This document shows positions 17,243 to 27,103 of a stretch of DNA of 64,000 nt, one piece after another (the first letter of the stretch is position 1; each line of letters opens with the position of its first letter). A model generated the notes under the pieces. It saw only the letters and a program-made list of their open reading frames with translations, made no database searches and had not been told where the DNA came from. The stretch spans positions 1,251,501 through 1,315,500 of the forward strand of contig NZ_JAJJMP010000001.1 of the NCBI RefSeq assembly GCF_020905415.1, in the 5' to 3' direction. The position numbers and the translations under genes were made by a program. This stretch comes from Myroides oncorhynchi. GTDB taxonomy: Bacteria > Bacteroidota > Bacteroidia > Flavobacteriales > Flavobacteriaceae.

Positions 17243-19138
17243 TTATTTATTATAAACACTATTTTCTTGATTGACATCAGCCATAAACTGGCTTGGATCT
17301 ATCATAATAGTTTTTATTGTAGCTTTTGGTTTATTGATTGTAAATTTGTATTGTGGTTGTGCCCATCCCCATCCATCTAATACTGTTCTTTCGTATTGTA
17401 CATATTGATTAGGTTTAATCCAATGCATTGAAGTGTAAGGAATGTAGAATGTTTCTTTTGTTCCATCTTCATATTCAACCAGAATATCTAAAGGCATTCC
17501 CATTCTTCCTAATCGACCAAGAGTAACTAAAGTTTGATTCTTTTGTAATTCTTCTACAAATAGGATAGAGTAGTCAATTGTATTATTTGTCTGCGTCCAA
17601 TCGATCATATATTGATCTAATACTGCTCCTGATACTTTTTCAGCCACACGTTTAAAATCATTAGGTGTAGGGTGAGTAAACTTGTATTCATTATAATATG
17701 TCTGTAATGTCTTCATCATATTATCCCACCCGATTAGATAAGATAATTGAGTTAAGAAGATTGAACCTCTACTATATGCAGATATTGAGTAAGCTCTATT
17801 AGTCATATAGTGATCTGCGTGAGTACTAAGTGGTTCTTGCATTCCTTTAGCCACAAGGTTGTAGTAGCTTTTATATGTAGAAGCAAAAGGATTATCATCT
17901 TCATGTTGATCTTTTGGCAATGCTTTTAGTACTGCTAAATCAGATATAAATGAAGTAAAACCTTCATCCATCCATTCATGCTTAGTTTCATTAGTTGCTA
18001 ATGCATGTTGGAACCAACTATGGGCTAATTCATGTGCAGTTACACCTACTAAACTTGGGAAGGTGCGTTCTCCTGTGATTAATGTACACATAGAGTATTC
18101 CATTCCACCATCTCCACCTTGTATTACTGAATATTGGCTGTATGGATAAGGACCTACATTCTCATTAATGAACTCCATTAAATCCGATGTGACTGGTTGT
18201 AGTTTTTTCCAGTTGTCTACTATTTTTGGATTGTTTTTATATAAGAAGTGCAATTTTACACCATTCGGGCCATTATATATATCGTGGATATAGTCAGGGT
18301 CAGCTGCCCAAGTGAAGTCTAATACATTCTTTGCTTTAAAATTCCATGTTAGATCTTTTCCTTTTTTTATTGAATTGTTATCAATGCCAGCGTCTTGATA
18401 GCCATAACCTACCTCATTGTTATTTACTACTTCACCAGTCCCTCCTAAAATGTAATTTTTGTCAATAGTAATCTTTACATCAAAATCTCCCCATACACTG
18501 TGAAATTCTCTACCTAAGTATTGTTCTGCATGCCAGCCTTCGAAGTCATATTCAGCTATTTTTGGAAACCATTGAGACATTGATAGTGCCACGCCTTCTT
18601 TTGAGTTTCTACCTGCTCTGCGAATCATTACAGGAGCTTGACCATTAAAGTTAAGGTTAAATGTACTAGATGATTTTGGTGCAATAGGTTTTTTAAGTAT
18701 TACCTGAAGCACCGTACCTACCTCTTTAGTATCTACACTCTCTCCATCTTGTGTCATCTTAGATACCTTCATATATCCGATTTCACTATCTTTAAGTTTA
18801 GATATTCTACTTTCGAATACTTTTCGCCCTCGTATTGTTTTTGTATCTACCATACGAGAATCTGGATCTGCAATATTAGATAATAAAGCATCCATATCAC
18901 TGTTTGGTTGGAATGCGTTGTAGTATAAGTGAAAGTAAACAGTTTTTAATGTATCAGGCGAATTGTTCGTGTATGTTAGTTTTTGTGTACCTGAATATTG
19001 ATACTTTTTTACATCCATTTTTACATCCATTTTATAGTCAACATGCTGTTGCCAATAACCTGGGTTTGGATTGTTTTGAGCGAATGCGTCTATAAGTGAG
19101 ATAGAGCAAATCGCTAGTGCTAGTAAAATTTTTTTCAT
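17243..19138 (-). CDS. secreted M1-family zinc aminopeptidase
   Basis: A 631-residue exported metallopeptidase. The signal peptide ends near the Ala-Gln at residue 21. The gluzincin motif is intact: HELAHSWFQHALATNETKHE gives HExxH followed by the third ligand Glu, with GGMEYS (GxMEN-like exopeptidase motif) about 20 residues before it. The N-terminal beta domain reads YSGTQKLTYTNNSPDTLKTV. A C-terminal beta region follows the catalytic domain. It should remove N-terminal residues from peptides in the periplasm or outside the cell. No C-terminal type IX secretion domain was recognised. Single gene with its own terminator. Confidence 0.9.
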   Translation of the reverse strand: MKKILLALAICSISLIDAFAQNNPNPGYWQQHVDYKMDVKMDVKKYQYSGTQKLTYTNNSPDTLKTVYFHLYYNAFQPNSDMDALLSNIADPDSRMVDTKTIRGRKVFESRISKLKDSEIGYMKVSKMTQDGESVDTKEVGTVLQVILKKPIAPKSSSTFNLNFNGQAPVMIRRAGRNSKEGVALSMSQWFPKIAEYDFEGWHAEQYLGREFHSVWGDFDVKITIDKNYILGGTGEVVNNNEVGYGYQDAGIDNNSIKKGKDLTWNFKAKNVLDFTWAADPDYIHDIYNGPNGVKLHFLYKNNPKIVDNWKKLQPVTSDLMEFINENVGPYPYSQYSVIQGGDGGMEYSMCTLITGERTFPSLVGVTAHELAHSWFQHALATNETKHEWMDEGFTSFISDLAVLKALPKDQHEDDNPFASTYKSYYNLVAKGMQEPLSTHADHYMTNRAYSISAYSRGSIFLTQLSYLIGWDNMMKTLQTYYNEYKFTHPTPNDFKRVAEKVSGAVLDQYMIDWTQTNNTIDYSILFVEELQKNQTLVTLGRLGRMGMPLDILVEYEDGTKETFYIPYTSMHWIKPNQYVQYERTVLDGWGWAQPQYKFTINKPKATIKTIMIDPSQFMADVNQENSVYNK

Positions 19139-19214
19139 ATTGTGTTTGAAATCAAAACTCCACAGATATGAGACATAAATGTGGAGTATTTATTAAGGTT
19201 ACTTAGTTTACGGT

Positions 19215-20828
19215 TTATTTTTTCGCTTGAGACAGCTTTTCTGCTAATAATAATGCGTTGTATGCATTAACAAATTTACCTGATGTCGAGATTGTTTGGA
19301 AGTTTCTAATTTCCTTTTTCTCACCTACTACTACATCAAAGTTTACTGCAACACCTGAATCCATAATAATCTTTTTTACTTCTCCAGCTGAAAACTGAGG
19401 ATAATAAGCTCTTACTAATGCAGCTACACCAGCTACGTTAGGAGATGCCATAGAAGTCCCTTGCAAGTACTCGTATGTGTTGTTAGGTACAGTTGCGTAA
19501 ATTTTTACACCTGGAGCAAATACGTCTACATCATAATCACCATAGTTAGAGAAACGAGCTACCATATTCTTACCAAATTCTGGATTAAGTGCTCCTACTA
19601 CTAAGAAGTTGTTTGATATCTCTGGTCCCATCTTTACGTTATCGTTAGGGTAACGCTCTACACCACCAGCAATATTTAAGTCCATAGCATCATTACCTGC
19701 TGCTACTACGATAAGTACATCTTTTTCTTCAGCATATTTGATAGCATCTCGTACCCACTGGCTGTTTTCTTCATAGTATTTACCGAAACTTCCGTTGATT
19801 ACTTTAGCTCCATTATCTACAGCATATCTGATTCCTAATGCAATATCTTTATCATACTCATCCCCATCAGGAACAGCTCTAACTGCCATTATCTCGACAA
19901 CTTGCGATGCTACTCCATCTCCTCCAAGATTATTACCACGCGTCTGTGCGATAATACCTGCTACGTGAGTACCATGTTTTGCTTCGTCTCTTACTGGACC
20001 TAATACATTGTTATCTCCGTAAATTTTATCATTGATGTTAGTGTGATCATCACCTACTAATTTTCTACCTTCATAGTCTAGGTTAAGATGATATTTTAAT
20101 TTGCTATCTACACTATTTTTGTAAGAGTCTAACCAAGATAATTCTCTACCACCAGATAAGATATTGTACATTACATTTTTAGAATGAATAATTTCTTCAG
20201 GGGAATCTAAAGAGATAGTATTTAAGTCTTCTAACGTGTAATTAGTTTTATTTAAGTGTTTTGCAATTCGTTCATTTGCACGTGTTAACATGTCTAGACG
20301 CAATTTGCTTTCTACTACTTCACCTACTTCTTTATCAAGTTGTTCTAATGCTCTTTTATATTGTTCAGAACCATCATCTCCTCTTCGTATAACACGAACT
20401 AACTCCATGTTTTCGTGTACAGATTTACCTAAGAAATTCCAGCCATGAATATCGTCAATGTATCCATTGTTATCATCATCTATACCATTACCTATAATCT
20501 CTTTTGGATTAGTCCAAACTTGTGTTTTTAAATCATCGTGATCGATTTCAATACCTGAATCTACCACACCAACTATTACTTTTGATGGAAGTTTTTTGCC
20601 TTTTAAGATTTCTTCATAAGCTCTATCCACTGACATTCCTGGGACAGTATCATTAAGGATGTCTAAATGACTCCATCTCTTTAACTGTTCTTCAGTTAGT
20701 TTGGTTGTTCTTTTAGGTAAATTATCTACTCCACTTATAGGAGTACTTACCACCTTACTTGTAGTCCCACAGCTCGTTAGAGCTAAAGCTAAAGCAGCTG
20801 ATAGGTATAAAGGTTTAATCAATCGCAT
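19215..20828 (-). CDS. subtilisin-like S8 serine protease, lipoprotein
   Basis: A 537-residue protease with a lipoprotein signal (LYLSAALALALTSC, cysteine about residue 20). The catalytic triad is readable: Asp in VGVVDSGIEIDHDDLK, His in HGTHVAGIIAQTRGNN, Ser in GTSMASPNVAGVAALV, with the oxyanion Asn region IVVAAGNDAMD. An insertion of roughly 130 residues sits between the Asp and His blocks. It is expected to be anchored at the cell envelope and degrade proteins. It lies 76 nt upstream of the M1 peptidase on the same strand, so two envelope peptidases are neighbours, though an operon is not proven. Confidence 0.92.
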   Translation of the reverse strand: MRLIKPLYLSAALALALTSCGTTSKVVSTPISGVDNLPKRTTKLTEEQLKRWSHLDILNDTVPGMSVDRAYEEILKGKKLPSKVIVGVVDSGIEIDHDDLKTQVWTNPKEIIGNGIDDDNNGYIDDIHGWNFLGKSVHENMELVRVIRRGDDGSEQYKRALEQLDKEVGEVVESKLRLDMLTRANERIAKHLNKTNYTLEDLNTISLDSPEEIIHSKNVMYNILSGGRELSWLDSYKNSVDSKLKYHLNLDYEGRKLVGDDHTNINDKIYGDNNVLGPVRDEAKHGTHVAGIIAQTRGNNLGGDGVASQVVEIMAVRAVPDGDEYDKDIALGIRYAVDNGAKVINGSFGKYYEENSQWVRDAIKYAEEKDVLIVVAAGNDAMDLNIAGGVERYPNDNVKMGPEISNNFLVVGALNPEFGKNMVARFSNYGDYDVDVFAPGVKIYATVPNNTYEYLQGTSMASPNVAGVAALVRAYYPQFSAGEVKKIIMDSGVAVNFDVVVGEKKEIRNFQTISTSGKFVNAYNALLLAEKLSQAKK

Positions 20829-20904
20829 TATAGTTAAATTTAAATTATCAATGTTATTCGTGCTAAAAATATAAATAAGTTACTTCTTAGCAGGGTACTT
20901 AACA

Positions 20905-21765
20905 CTAAATTAAGATTTCATTAGCTTTTAAATTCTCATTTAGTCTTACTCCTTTTTCTGTATGTTGTACTGTTATAATCTCGTTATAAGCATCATGTTC
21001 TAAGAATAAATACCAGTTTTCATCAGCAGCTATCTTTAAAAACTTCTCTTTCTCTCCTAAAGTCAACAATGGTCTAGTGTCATAACCCATAACATAAGGT
21101 AGAGGAATGTGCCCTACAGTAGGAAGTAAGTCTGCTACATAGGCAATCTTCTTACCGTTAAAATTGATAATAGGGATCATCTGCTTCTCAGTATGTCCAT
21201 CTGCAAAGAAAATATCAAAGCCTAGTTCTGAGTTATGTAACAAGTCAGATTCTGATCTACTTATAAAATTAAGTGCTCCGCTCTCGTGGATGGGGAAAAT
21301 GTTTTCAGATAAGAATGACGCCTTTTCACGAGCATTCGGTTTAGTTGCCCATTCCCAGTGATTCTCATTTGTCCAGTATTTTGCATTCTTAAACGCATTT
21401 ACATAACCCGTCTTATCTGCATTCCAATCCACTGCACCTCCTACGTGGTCAAAGTGTAAGTGTGTCAAGAATACATCTGTGATATCATCTCTGTGAAATC
21501 CGTGCTTAGCCAGTGATCTATCGATAGTGTGATCTCCCCATAGATTGTAGTATCCGAAGAATTTATCTGATTGCTTATTTCCCATTCCCGTATCTATAAG
21601 TATAAGCCTGTTTCCCTCTTCTATTAATAATAGTCTAGCACCTAAGTCGATTAGGTTATTAGAGTCAGCAGGGTTCGTCTTATTCCAGATAACTTTGGGT
21701 ACTACTCCAAACATAGCACCACCGTCTAGTTTAAAGTTTCCACTTTCTATAGCATATAATTTCAT
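20905..21765 (-). CDS. MBL-fold metallo-hydrolase
   Basis: A 286-residue metallo-beta-lactamase-fold protein. The metal motif is HLHFDHVGGAV (HxHxDH), with later ligands in FADGHTEKQMIP and YVADLLPTVGHIP. The N-terminus LYAIESGNFKLDGGAMFGVV resembles the group that includes quorum-quenching lactonases and many uncharacterised hydrolases. No signal peptide is seen. Substrate unknown. Single gene, bordered upstream by a MITE-like repeat at 21845-21953. Confidence 0.85.
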   Translation of the reverse strand: MKLYAIESGNFKLDGGAMFGVVPKVIWNKTNPADSNNLIDLGARLLLIEEGNRLILIDTGMGNKQSDKFFGYYNLWGDHTIDRSLAKHGFHRDDITDVFLTHLHFDHVGGAVDWNADKTGYVNAFKNAKYWTNENHWEWATKPNAREKASFLSENIFPIHESGALNFISRSESDLLHNSELGFDIFFADGHTEKQMIPIINFNGKKIAYVADLLPTVGHIPLPYVMGYDTRPLLTLGEKEKFLKIAADENWYLFLEHDAYNEIITVQHTEKGVRLNENLKANEILI

Positions 21766-21844
21766 AATTGATTTAGTTTATTTGAGTTAGGTGCAAATTA
21801 CATAATTAATCAGAGAGTAGAATGTATTTTTTAGAAAAAGGCGT

Positions 21845-21953
21845 ATTAAACCCAGATTCCGTGATAGACATATAAACGAAAAGTAATTATACAAAATAGC
21901 TCTGAATTAGAATTGCTTTGTAGTATTTGGCTAATGCGGAATCTGGGTTAAAT
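21845..21953. repeat. MITE-like repeat, copy A (complete inverted ends)
   Basis: A 109-bp element bounded by AACCCAGATTCCG (21849-21861) and CGGAATCTGGGTT (21937-21949), a perfect 13-bp inverted pair. The interior is nearly identical to a stretch at 44900-45060, and its right end recurs at 56414-56438. It has no coding capacity. The form fits a non-autonomous transposable element; the parent IS is not in the window. Confidence 0.65.
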
Positions 21954-22068
21954 GGAGGTAGTAACTAAAATGCTCTACCTAAAATACCTCTCCATTTTAG
22001 AAATGATGGTGTTGTTAAAGTATCTTAATTTTAATATATTTATACTGCTATTTATTTAAAATAAAACT

Positions 22069-22638
22069 ATGGAAAAGAATGAATACTTAAAAGATTTGAC
22101 CCCTTGCTCTACATTAATGACTGAAGATCAATACTGGTCTTTAATCGCTGATTCGTTAAAATTAGCAAAAGCTTCAGAAGGGCAGGATGAATATTTAATT
22201 CAACGATTAAAGGAGCTCAGCCCAGTTGAGATCATTGGGTTTGATTTGACTACTGATGATTTGACTAATAAGATTTATACCTCTACTATGTGGTGCGCAG
22301 GTTATCTAATGAATGAGGGATGCTCAGATGATGGATTTATCGACTTTAGAAACTGGGTAGTCTCTCGCGGTAAGGATGTTTATTATAAGGCGGTAGAAGA
22401 TGCGGATACTTTAATTAGTCAAACTAAGATTATGGATGATGATGATATACCTGGATTTGAAGAGTTTGGTTATGTGGCTTCGGTCGCTTTTAAGATAAAG
22501 ACTGGAGGTGATATAGAGGATTATGTTGATTCACCTATCGTGTATAATCAGGATATTGATTTTGATTGGGATGATGATGAACCTGAGACTATGCAAGCAG
22601 TATGTCCTCTGTTATATAATTATTATTGGGAGGAGTAG
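22069..22638 (+). CDS. DUF4240 domain protein
   Basis: A 189-residue acidic cytoplasmic protein. Its N-terminal part (MTEDQYWSLIADSLKLAKAS, then LIQRLKELSPVEIIGFDL) and the following WCAGYLMNEGCSDDGFIDFR match the DUF4240 family, widely scattered in bacteria and of unknown function. The C-terminal third is very rich in Asp and Glu. No signal peptide or membrane segment is present. It stands alone between a MITE-like repeat and a convergent lipoprotein gene, which suggests accessory rather than core content. Confidence 0.78.
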   Translation: MEKNEYLKDLTPCSTLMTEDQYWSLIADSLKLAKASEGQDEYLIQRLKELSPVEIIGFDLTTDDLTNKIYTSTMWCAGYLMNEGCSDDGFIDFRNWVVSRGKDVYYKAVEDADTLISQTKIMDDDDIPGFEEFGYVASVAFKIKTGGDIEDYVDSPIVYNQDIDFDWDDDEPETMQAVCPLLYNYYWEE

Positions 22639-22738
22639 GGTGGTGTGTTCCTATAGAAAAATCATCTTTTATATTACCTATAGCTGCCACAAAATTGACA
22701 TTCATTCTAAGGGTAGAGTGATATTTAATCGCATAAAA

Positions 22739-22768
22739 AAAGTTGCTTACAATCCTGTAAGCAACTTT
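22739..22768 (-). terminator. terminator of the small lipoprotein gene
   Basis: AAAGTTGCTTAC (22739-22750) pairs with GTAAGCAACTTT (22757-22768). On the minus strand it is followed by a T run. It may also serve the plus-strand DUF4240 gene. Confidence 0.8.
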
Positions 22769-22781
22769 GATTTTATTAGTC

Positions 22782-23267
22782 TTACATTTTTCTATAGTAA
22801 TATAAGATGTATTCTGTGTCCCTAGGCATGTTACTTTGTTGTACTTCTCTAGGTGTAGTGTGATAACGGATATACATTGAACTCTTTGTTATTTCATCAA
22901 TAGTGTATATTTCTAAATCGTTTAGTCCTAATTTTTTATCAATCATTAGTAGTTGATTGTCTTTTACATGGTAGTCAAAGTCCCAATTAATGATTATATC
23001 TTCTCCTTTATTCCCTTTTTCAAATCTTGTTTGGCGACCGTCATTCTTTCTAAAGAAGAGCTCAGTCTCTTTCCAGTTAAAATCATTAATTGCAGGAATA
23101 ACACCTGAGATACGTTTTCTGTCTTTGTTTAGGTATGAGAAATTCACAAGCCTCCATGCTTCTTGTATTCCTTCCTCTTTATTAGGAACTATGTCATCGT
23201 CTTTAGAACACGATGTCGCTGTTAATCCTAGTACAGCAACAAGCATTAGTAAAAATATCTTTTTCAT
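22782..23267 (-). CDS. hypothetical lipoprotein
   Basis: A 161-residue protein with a lipoprotein signal peptide (MKKIFLLMLVAVLGLTATSC, cysteine 20) and a charged linker (SKDDDIVPNKEE). The rest is predicted beta-rich (EAWRLVNFSYLNKDRKRISG, then DWDF-like and YYYRKM strands) and is compatible with a lipocalin-like barrel, but no family signature is certain. Probably anchored in the envelope. Single gene with its own terminator. Confidence 0.6.
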   Translation of the reverse strand: MKKIFLLMLVAVLGLTATSCSKDDDIVPNKEEGIQEAWRLVNFSYLNKDRKRISGVIPAINDFNWKETELFFRKNDGRQTRFEKGNKGEDIIINWDFDYHVKDNQLLMIDKKLGLNDLEIYTIDEITKSSMYIRYHTTPREVQQSNMPRDTEYILYYYRKM

Positions 23268-23363
23268 ATTAATTGTTTTTATACAAATTTACTAGAAAAA
23301 CTCATCTTAACTTTAAGGTTGTAAAAAAAACAAGGGAGATAAAAATATTTTATTTTTAATATG

Positions 23364-23590
23364 TATATTTACAAAGTATTGAATATCTGCATTCAATCGT
23401 TTTTTTTAGGCCAATCTCGAGGCTAATATTTAAAAATAATCAGAACAATATACGTTAAGAGGAAAGATAGTCATCTTTATGCACTTTTGTTTGGATACTG
23501 TCAATATACTGTCATATCAAACCAGATAGGAACGTCATAGATAGGGACTGATAAATAAGGTAGTTTTTCTTTTTCTTTGGACAAGGAATC
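23364..23590 (+). ncRNA. repeated promoter-plus-RNA-like element, copy 1
   Basis: A -7-like box TATATTTA (23364-23371) is followed by the hairpin ATTGAAT/ATTCAAT, a T tract, and the block TTTAGGCCAATC-TCGAGGCTAATATTTAAAA (around 23405-23437). It aligns along about 220 bp with 61237-61470. No ORF is present in either copy. The conserved promoter, stem and loop sequence suggest a small RNA. The Flavo-1 RNA class of flavobacteria is a possible identity, but was not checked. Confidence 0.5.
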
Positions 23591-24313
23591 CAAAACACAA
23601 TCTTTATAAATACTTAAATCATTGATTTATAATTATAAATAAAATAAGAAGTGAATCGAATTTACGAAATTAAATGTATAAGAATAAAGTTGACTTAAAT
23701 GAGTTCTGTTTTTTTAAAGTTAAGATAACTTCGAAGCACTAATGATATGCTGTATCAAGATAGGACTTTTTTATTTAGAGGAAATAATTAGGTTTGTTAC
23801 TAATAATAAATATTAAAAAAAACGATCTTTTTAATGATGTATAGGTGTTATGTAAGAATAACGGTGACAATGTTTAATAGTGATAGTAAAACGTTGTTAA
23901 CTAGATAAAAGATGTCTTTTAGTTAGTTAAGCAGTTATTTTATCTTAAAGAGATATTTTCGGTTGGTTTATTAGATCAATTTTGAATAATTTATATAATT
24001 ATGTTTTGGTATTTTGTTCCTAAAGGATAACTTTGTCTTTTTTGTAAAGATTAATGGTTTTACCATTAAATGTTCAATACATTCTTTTAAATGTCCTTGA
24101 AATTTAGAGCTAAAGTTGCAATCTTTGTAGAGTGTTTAGAAATAAAGGTAATCAAAGAATAGTAAGTGATTAGTTATTAGTAGGTTTTTCACTAAAGTAT
24201 TTCGGAAAGAATACCAAAAAACAAGTTCTAACGATAGTTTTTATTGATATTAGTATTAAAACTTCTAATCGTTATAAATATGTTAGTTAGCGTAAGAAAC
24301 CATTTTTTTATGA
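23591..24313. other. noncoding stretch upstream of sufA
   Basis: About 720 AT-rich bases with no gene. One short perfect hairpin (TTAATGGT/ACCATTAA, near 24053-24070) is seen. The rest shows nothing recognised. Confidence 0.4.
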
Positions 24314-24321
24314 TACCTTTG
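24314..24321 (+). promoter_or_regulatory. -7 promoter box of the suf operon
   Basis: TACCTTTG fits TAnnTTTG, 38 nt before the ATG of the sufA-like gene. Confidence 0.7.
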
Positions 24322-24359
24322 TAAATCAAAATTTAGAAGTAATCTATTTTAAAAAAGGT

Positions 24360-24689
24360 ATGATAAAAGTTTCAGATATAGCGAGAAAACGCGTTGCCCT
24401 TTTGATGGAAGATGAAGGGTTTGACCACACAGCAGATTATGTGCGTGTAGGTGTTACTAGTGGAGGATGTTCCGGACTTTCGTATCAATTAAAGTTTGAT
24501 CGTGAAGTGGGCGAAGATGATAAGATTTTTGAAGACAATGGCGTGAAAATTGCTGTTGATAAGAAAAGTTTTTTATATCTAGTGGGAACAACTTTAGAGT
24601 ATTCTGGAGGATTAAACGGAAAGGGGTTTTACTTCAATAATCCAAATGCAAGTAGAACTTGCGGATGTGGAGAGAGCTTTTCATTATAA
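24360..24689 (+). CDS. sufA: HesB/IscA-type iron-sulfur assembly protein
   Basis: A 109-residue A-type carrier for Fe-S clusters. The three family cysteines are present: GGCSGLSYQL near residue 38 and the C-terminal pair in RTCGCGESFSL. It heads the operon sufA-sufB-sufC-sufD (108 nt to sufB), so the SUF pathway is its natural context, passing clusters from the SufBCD scaffold to target proteins in the cytoplasm. Named sufA from context; iscA-like would be equally valid by sequence. Confidence 0.92.
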   Translation: MIKVSDIARKRVALLMEDEGFDHTADYVRVGVTSGGCSGLSYQLKFDREVGEDDKIFEDNGVKIAVDKKSFLYLVGTTLEYSGGLNGKGFYFNNPNASRTCGCGESFSL

Positions 24690-24797
24690 AACTTCAAGGA
24701 AGAGAGAGACGGATTTTTCATCTGTTTTTCTTTCCTTTTGATAATTAGTTAAATAAAAGAAGCGTACGAGAAAGTAGTGGCTTTTAAGTATAAATAT

Positions 24798-26246
24798 ATG
24801 AGTAAGTATACAGAAGAAGATTTAAAGAAAGAATTAGAGACCAAGGAGTATGAGTATGGATTTTATACTGATATAGAGTCTGAGACGTTTCCTGTGGGAC
24901 TAAATGAAGATATTGTAAGAGCTATCTCTGCTAAAAAGGGTGAGCCTGAATGGATGACAGATTGGAGACTAGAGGCATTCCGTATATGGAAGACTATGGT
25001 AGAACCTGAATGGGCTAATGTACATTATACAAAACCTGACTTCCAAGCAATCTCTTATTATTCTGCTCCTAAGAAAAAGGATGAATATAAGAGCTTAGAC
25101 GAGGTTGATCCTGAATTAATAGAGACTTTTAATAAACTGGGGATTTCGCTTAATGAACAAAAGCGATTAACTGGTGTGGCGATGGATATCGTTATGGACT
25201 CAGTGTCTGTAGCGACTACTTTTAAAGAAACATTGGCAGAACGTGGTATTATTTTCTGTTCTATCTCTGAGGCGATTAAGACGCACCCAGAGCTAGTGAA
25301 GAAATATTTAGGATCTGTAGTACCACAGACAGATAACTTCTATGCAGCGCTAAACTCTGCTGTATTCTCTGATGGATCGTTCTGTTATATTCCTAAAGGG
25401 GTTCGTTGTCCAATGGAATTATCTACTTACTTCCGTATTAATCAGGCTGGTACTGGTCAATTCGAACGTACATTAGTTATTGCTGATGAGGGAAGTTATG
25501 TTTCTTACTTAGAGGGATGTACTGCTCCATCACGTGATGAGAACCAATTACACGCTGCTGTAGTAGAACTTATTGCTATGGATGATGCTGAGATTAAATA
25601 TTCTACTGTGCAAAACTGGTTCCCTGGGGATAGTAGTGGAAAAGGAGGGGTGTTTAATTTCGTAACGAAGCGTGGTTTATGTGAGAAGAATGCTAAGATA
25701 TCTTGGACACAAGTGGAGACAGGATCTGCTGTAACGTGGAAATATCCTTCTTGTATCTTGAAAGGGGATAACTCTATCGGAGAGTTTTACTCTATCGCTG
25801 TGACGAATAACTTCCAACAAGCAGATACTGGTACTAAAATGATTCACTTAGGTAAGAATACAAAGTCGACAATTATTTCGAAAGGTATTTCTGCTGGTAA
25901 ATCTCAAAATAGTTATAGAGGATTGGTTCACATGGGACCAAGAGCTGAGAATGCTCGTAACTTCTCTCAATGTGACTCTTTATTAATGGGTAATGAGTGT
26001 GGTGCTCATACATTCCCTTATATAGAGGCGAAGAATACGACTGCTAAGATAGAGCACGAAGCTACTACTAGTAAGATTGGTGAAGATCAGATCTTCTACT
26101 GTAATCAACGTGGTATTCCTACTGAGAAAGCTATTGCACTTATCGTTAACGGATTCTCGAAAGAGGTGTTAAACAAGTTGCCAATGGAGTTCGCTGTAGA
26201 AGCACAAAAATTATTAGAGATTTCTTTAGAAGGAAGTGTAGGTTAA
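24798..26246 (+). CDS. sufB: Fe-S cluster assembly scaffold SufB
   Basis: A 482-residue scaffold subunit of SufBC2D, which builds Fe-S clusters. The N-terminus from 24798 ([20 protein letters not shown]) is the usual family start. A GTG seven codons upstream is possible but unlikely. Characteristic blocks are [40 protein letters not shown] and the C-terminal [19 protein letters not shown] with [17 protein letters not shown]. Downstream sufC begins after 61 nt. Confidence 0.97.
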   Translation: MSKYTEEDLKKELETKEYEYGFYTDIESETFPVGLNEDIVRAISAKKGEPEWMTDWRLEAFRIWKTMVEPEWANVHYTKPDFQAISYYSAPKKKDEYKSLDEVDPELIETFNKLGISLNEQKRLTGVAMDIVMDSVSVATTFKETLAERGIIFCSISEAIKTHPELVKKYLGSVVPQTDNFYAALNSAVFSDGSFCYIPKGVRCPMELSTYFRINQAGTGQFERTLVIADEGSYVSYLEGCTAPSRDENQLHAAVVELIAMDDAEIKYSTVQNWFPGDSSGKGGVFNFVTKRGLCEKNAKISWTQVETGSAVTWKYPSCILKGDNSIGEFYSIAVTNNFQQADTGTKMIHLGKNTKSTIISKGISAGKSQNSYRGLVHMGPRAENARNFSQCDSLLMGNECGAHTFPYIEAKNTTAKIEHEATTSKIGEDQIFYCNQRGIPTEKAIALIVNGFSKEVLNKLPMEFAVEAQKLLEISLEGSVG

Positions 26247-26307
26247 TCTACCATCGACTAAAGAATAAAAATCAGATTACCTCAACAAAATTAAACAAGA
26301 CAATCTT

Positions 26308-27060
26308 ATGTTACAGATAAAGAATTTACACGCAAGTGTTGAAGATAAAGAAATATTAAAGGGAATTAACTTAGAAGTGAAAGCGGGTGAAGTACACGCT
26401 ATCATGGGACCTAATGGTGCTGGTAAGAGTACATTATCATCTGTAATCACAGGTAATGAGGCATTCGAAGTAACAGAAGGTGAGATCATCTTAGAAGGTG
26501 AGGAGTTAGGAGAATTAGGACCAGAAGAGAGAGCACATAAAGGAGTTTTCTTATCGTTCCAATATCCAGTAGAGATCCCAGGTGTTTCTGTAACTAACTT
26601 TATGAAAACAGCAATCAACGAATCACGTAAAGCACAAGGACTTGAAGAAATGCCTGCTAGTGATATGTTGAAAAAAATTAAAGAGAAAGCGGAGTTATTG
26701 GAGATCGATAGAAAGTTCTTATCTCGTTCTCTTAACGAGGGATTCTCTGGTGGTGAGAAGAAGCGTAATGAGATCTTCCAGATGGCTATGTTAGAGCCTA
26801 AGTTAGCGATCTTAGATGAGACTGACTCAGGATTAGATATTGATGCACTACGTATCGTAGCTAACGGAGTTAATAAATTAAAAAGCAAGGATAATGCAGT
26901 AATCTTGATTACGCACTACCAACGTTTATTAGACTATATCGTGCCAGATTTCGTACACGTATTATACGATGGAAAAATCGTTATGACAGGTGGAAAAGAA
27001 TTGGCATTGGAATTAGAAGAAAAAGGATACGATTGGATCAAAGCTTCTTTAGAGAAGTAG
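26308..27060 (+). CDS. sufC: Fe-S cluster assembly ATPase SufC
   Basis: A 250-residue ABC-type ATPase that powers the SufBCD scaffold. Walker A is GPNGAGKST (near residue 35), the signature is SGGEKKRNE, and Walker B is LAILDETDSGLDIDAL, the Asp-Ser-Gly-Leu-Asp form typical of SufC. The H-loop ITHYQRLLDYI is intact. It lies 43 nt before sufD in the same operon. Confidence 0.98.
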   Translation: MLQIKNLHASVEDKEILKGINLEVKAGEVHAIMGPNGAGKSTLSSVITGNEAFEVTEGEIILEGEELGELGPEERAHKGVFLSFQYPVEIPGVSVTNFMKTAINESRKAQGLEEMPASDMLKKIKEKAELLEIDRKFLSRSLNEGFSGGEKKRNEIFQMAMLEPKLAILDETDSGLDIDALRIVANGVNKLKSKDNAVILITHYQRLLDYIVPDFVHVLYDGKIVMTGGKELALELEEKGYDWIKASLEK

Positions 27061-27103
27061 TCAAGAGAATCAATCATTTTAATCTAATTGCAAAGAAAGA
27101 ATT

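Noticed and set aside
22523..22825. 100-residue ORF overlapping the end of DUF4240
   Set aside because: It overlaps DUF4240 in another frame, spans a terminator hairpin and has no recognisable domain.
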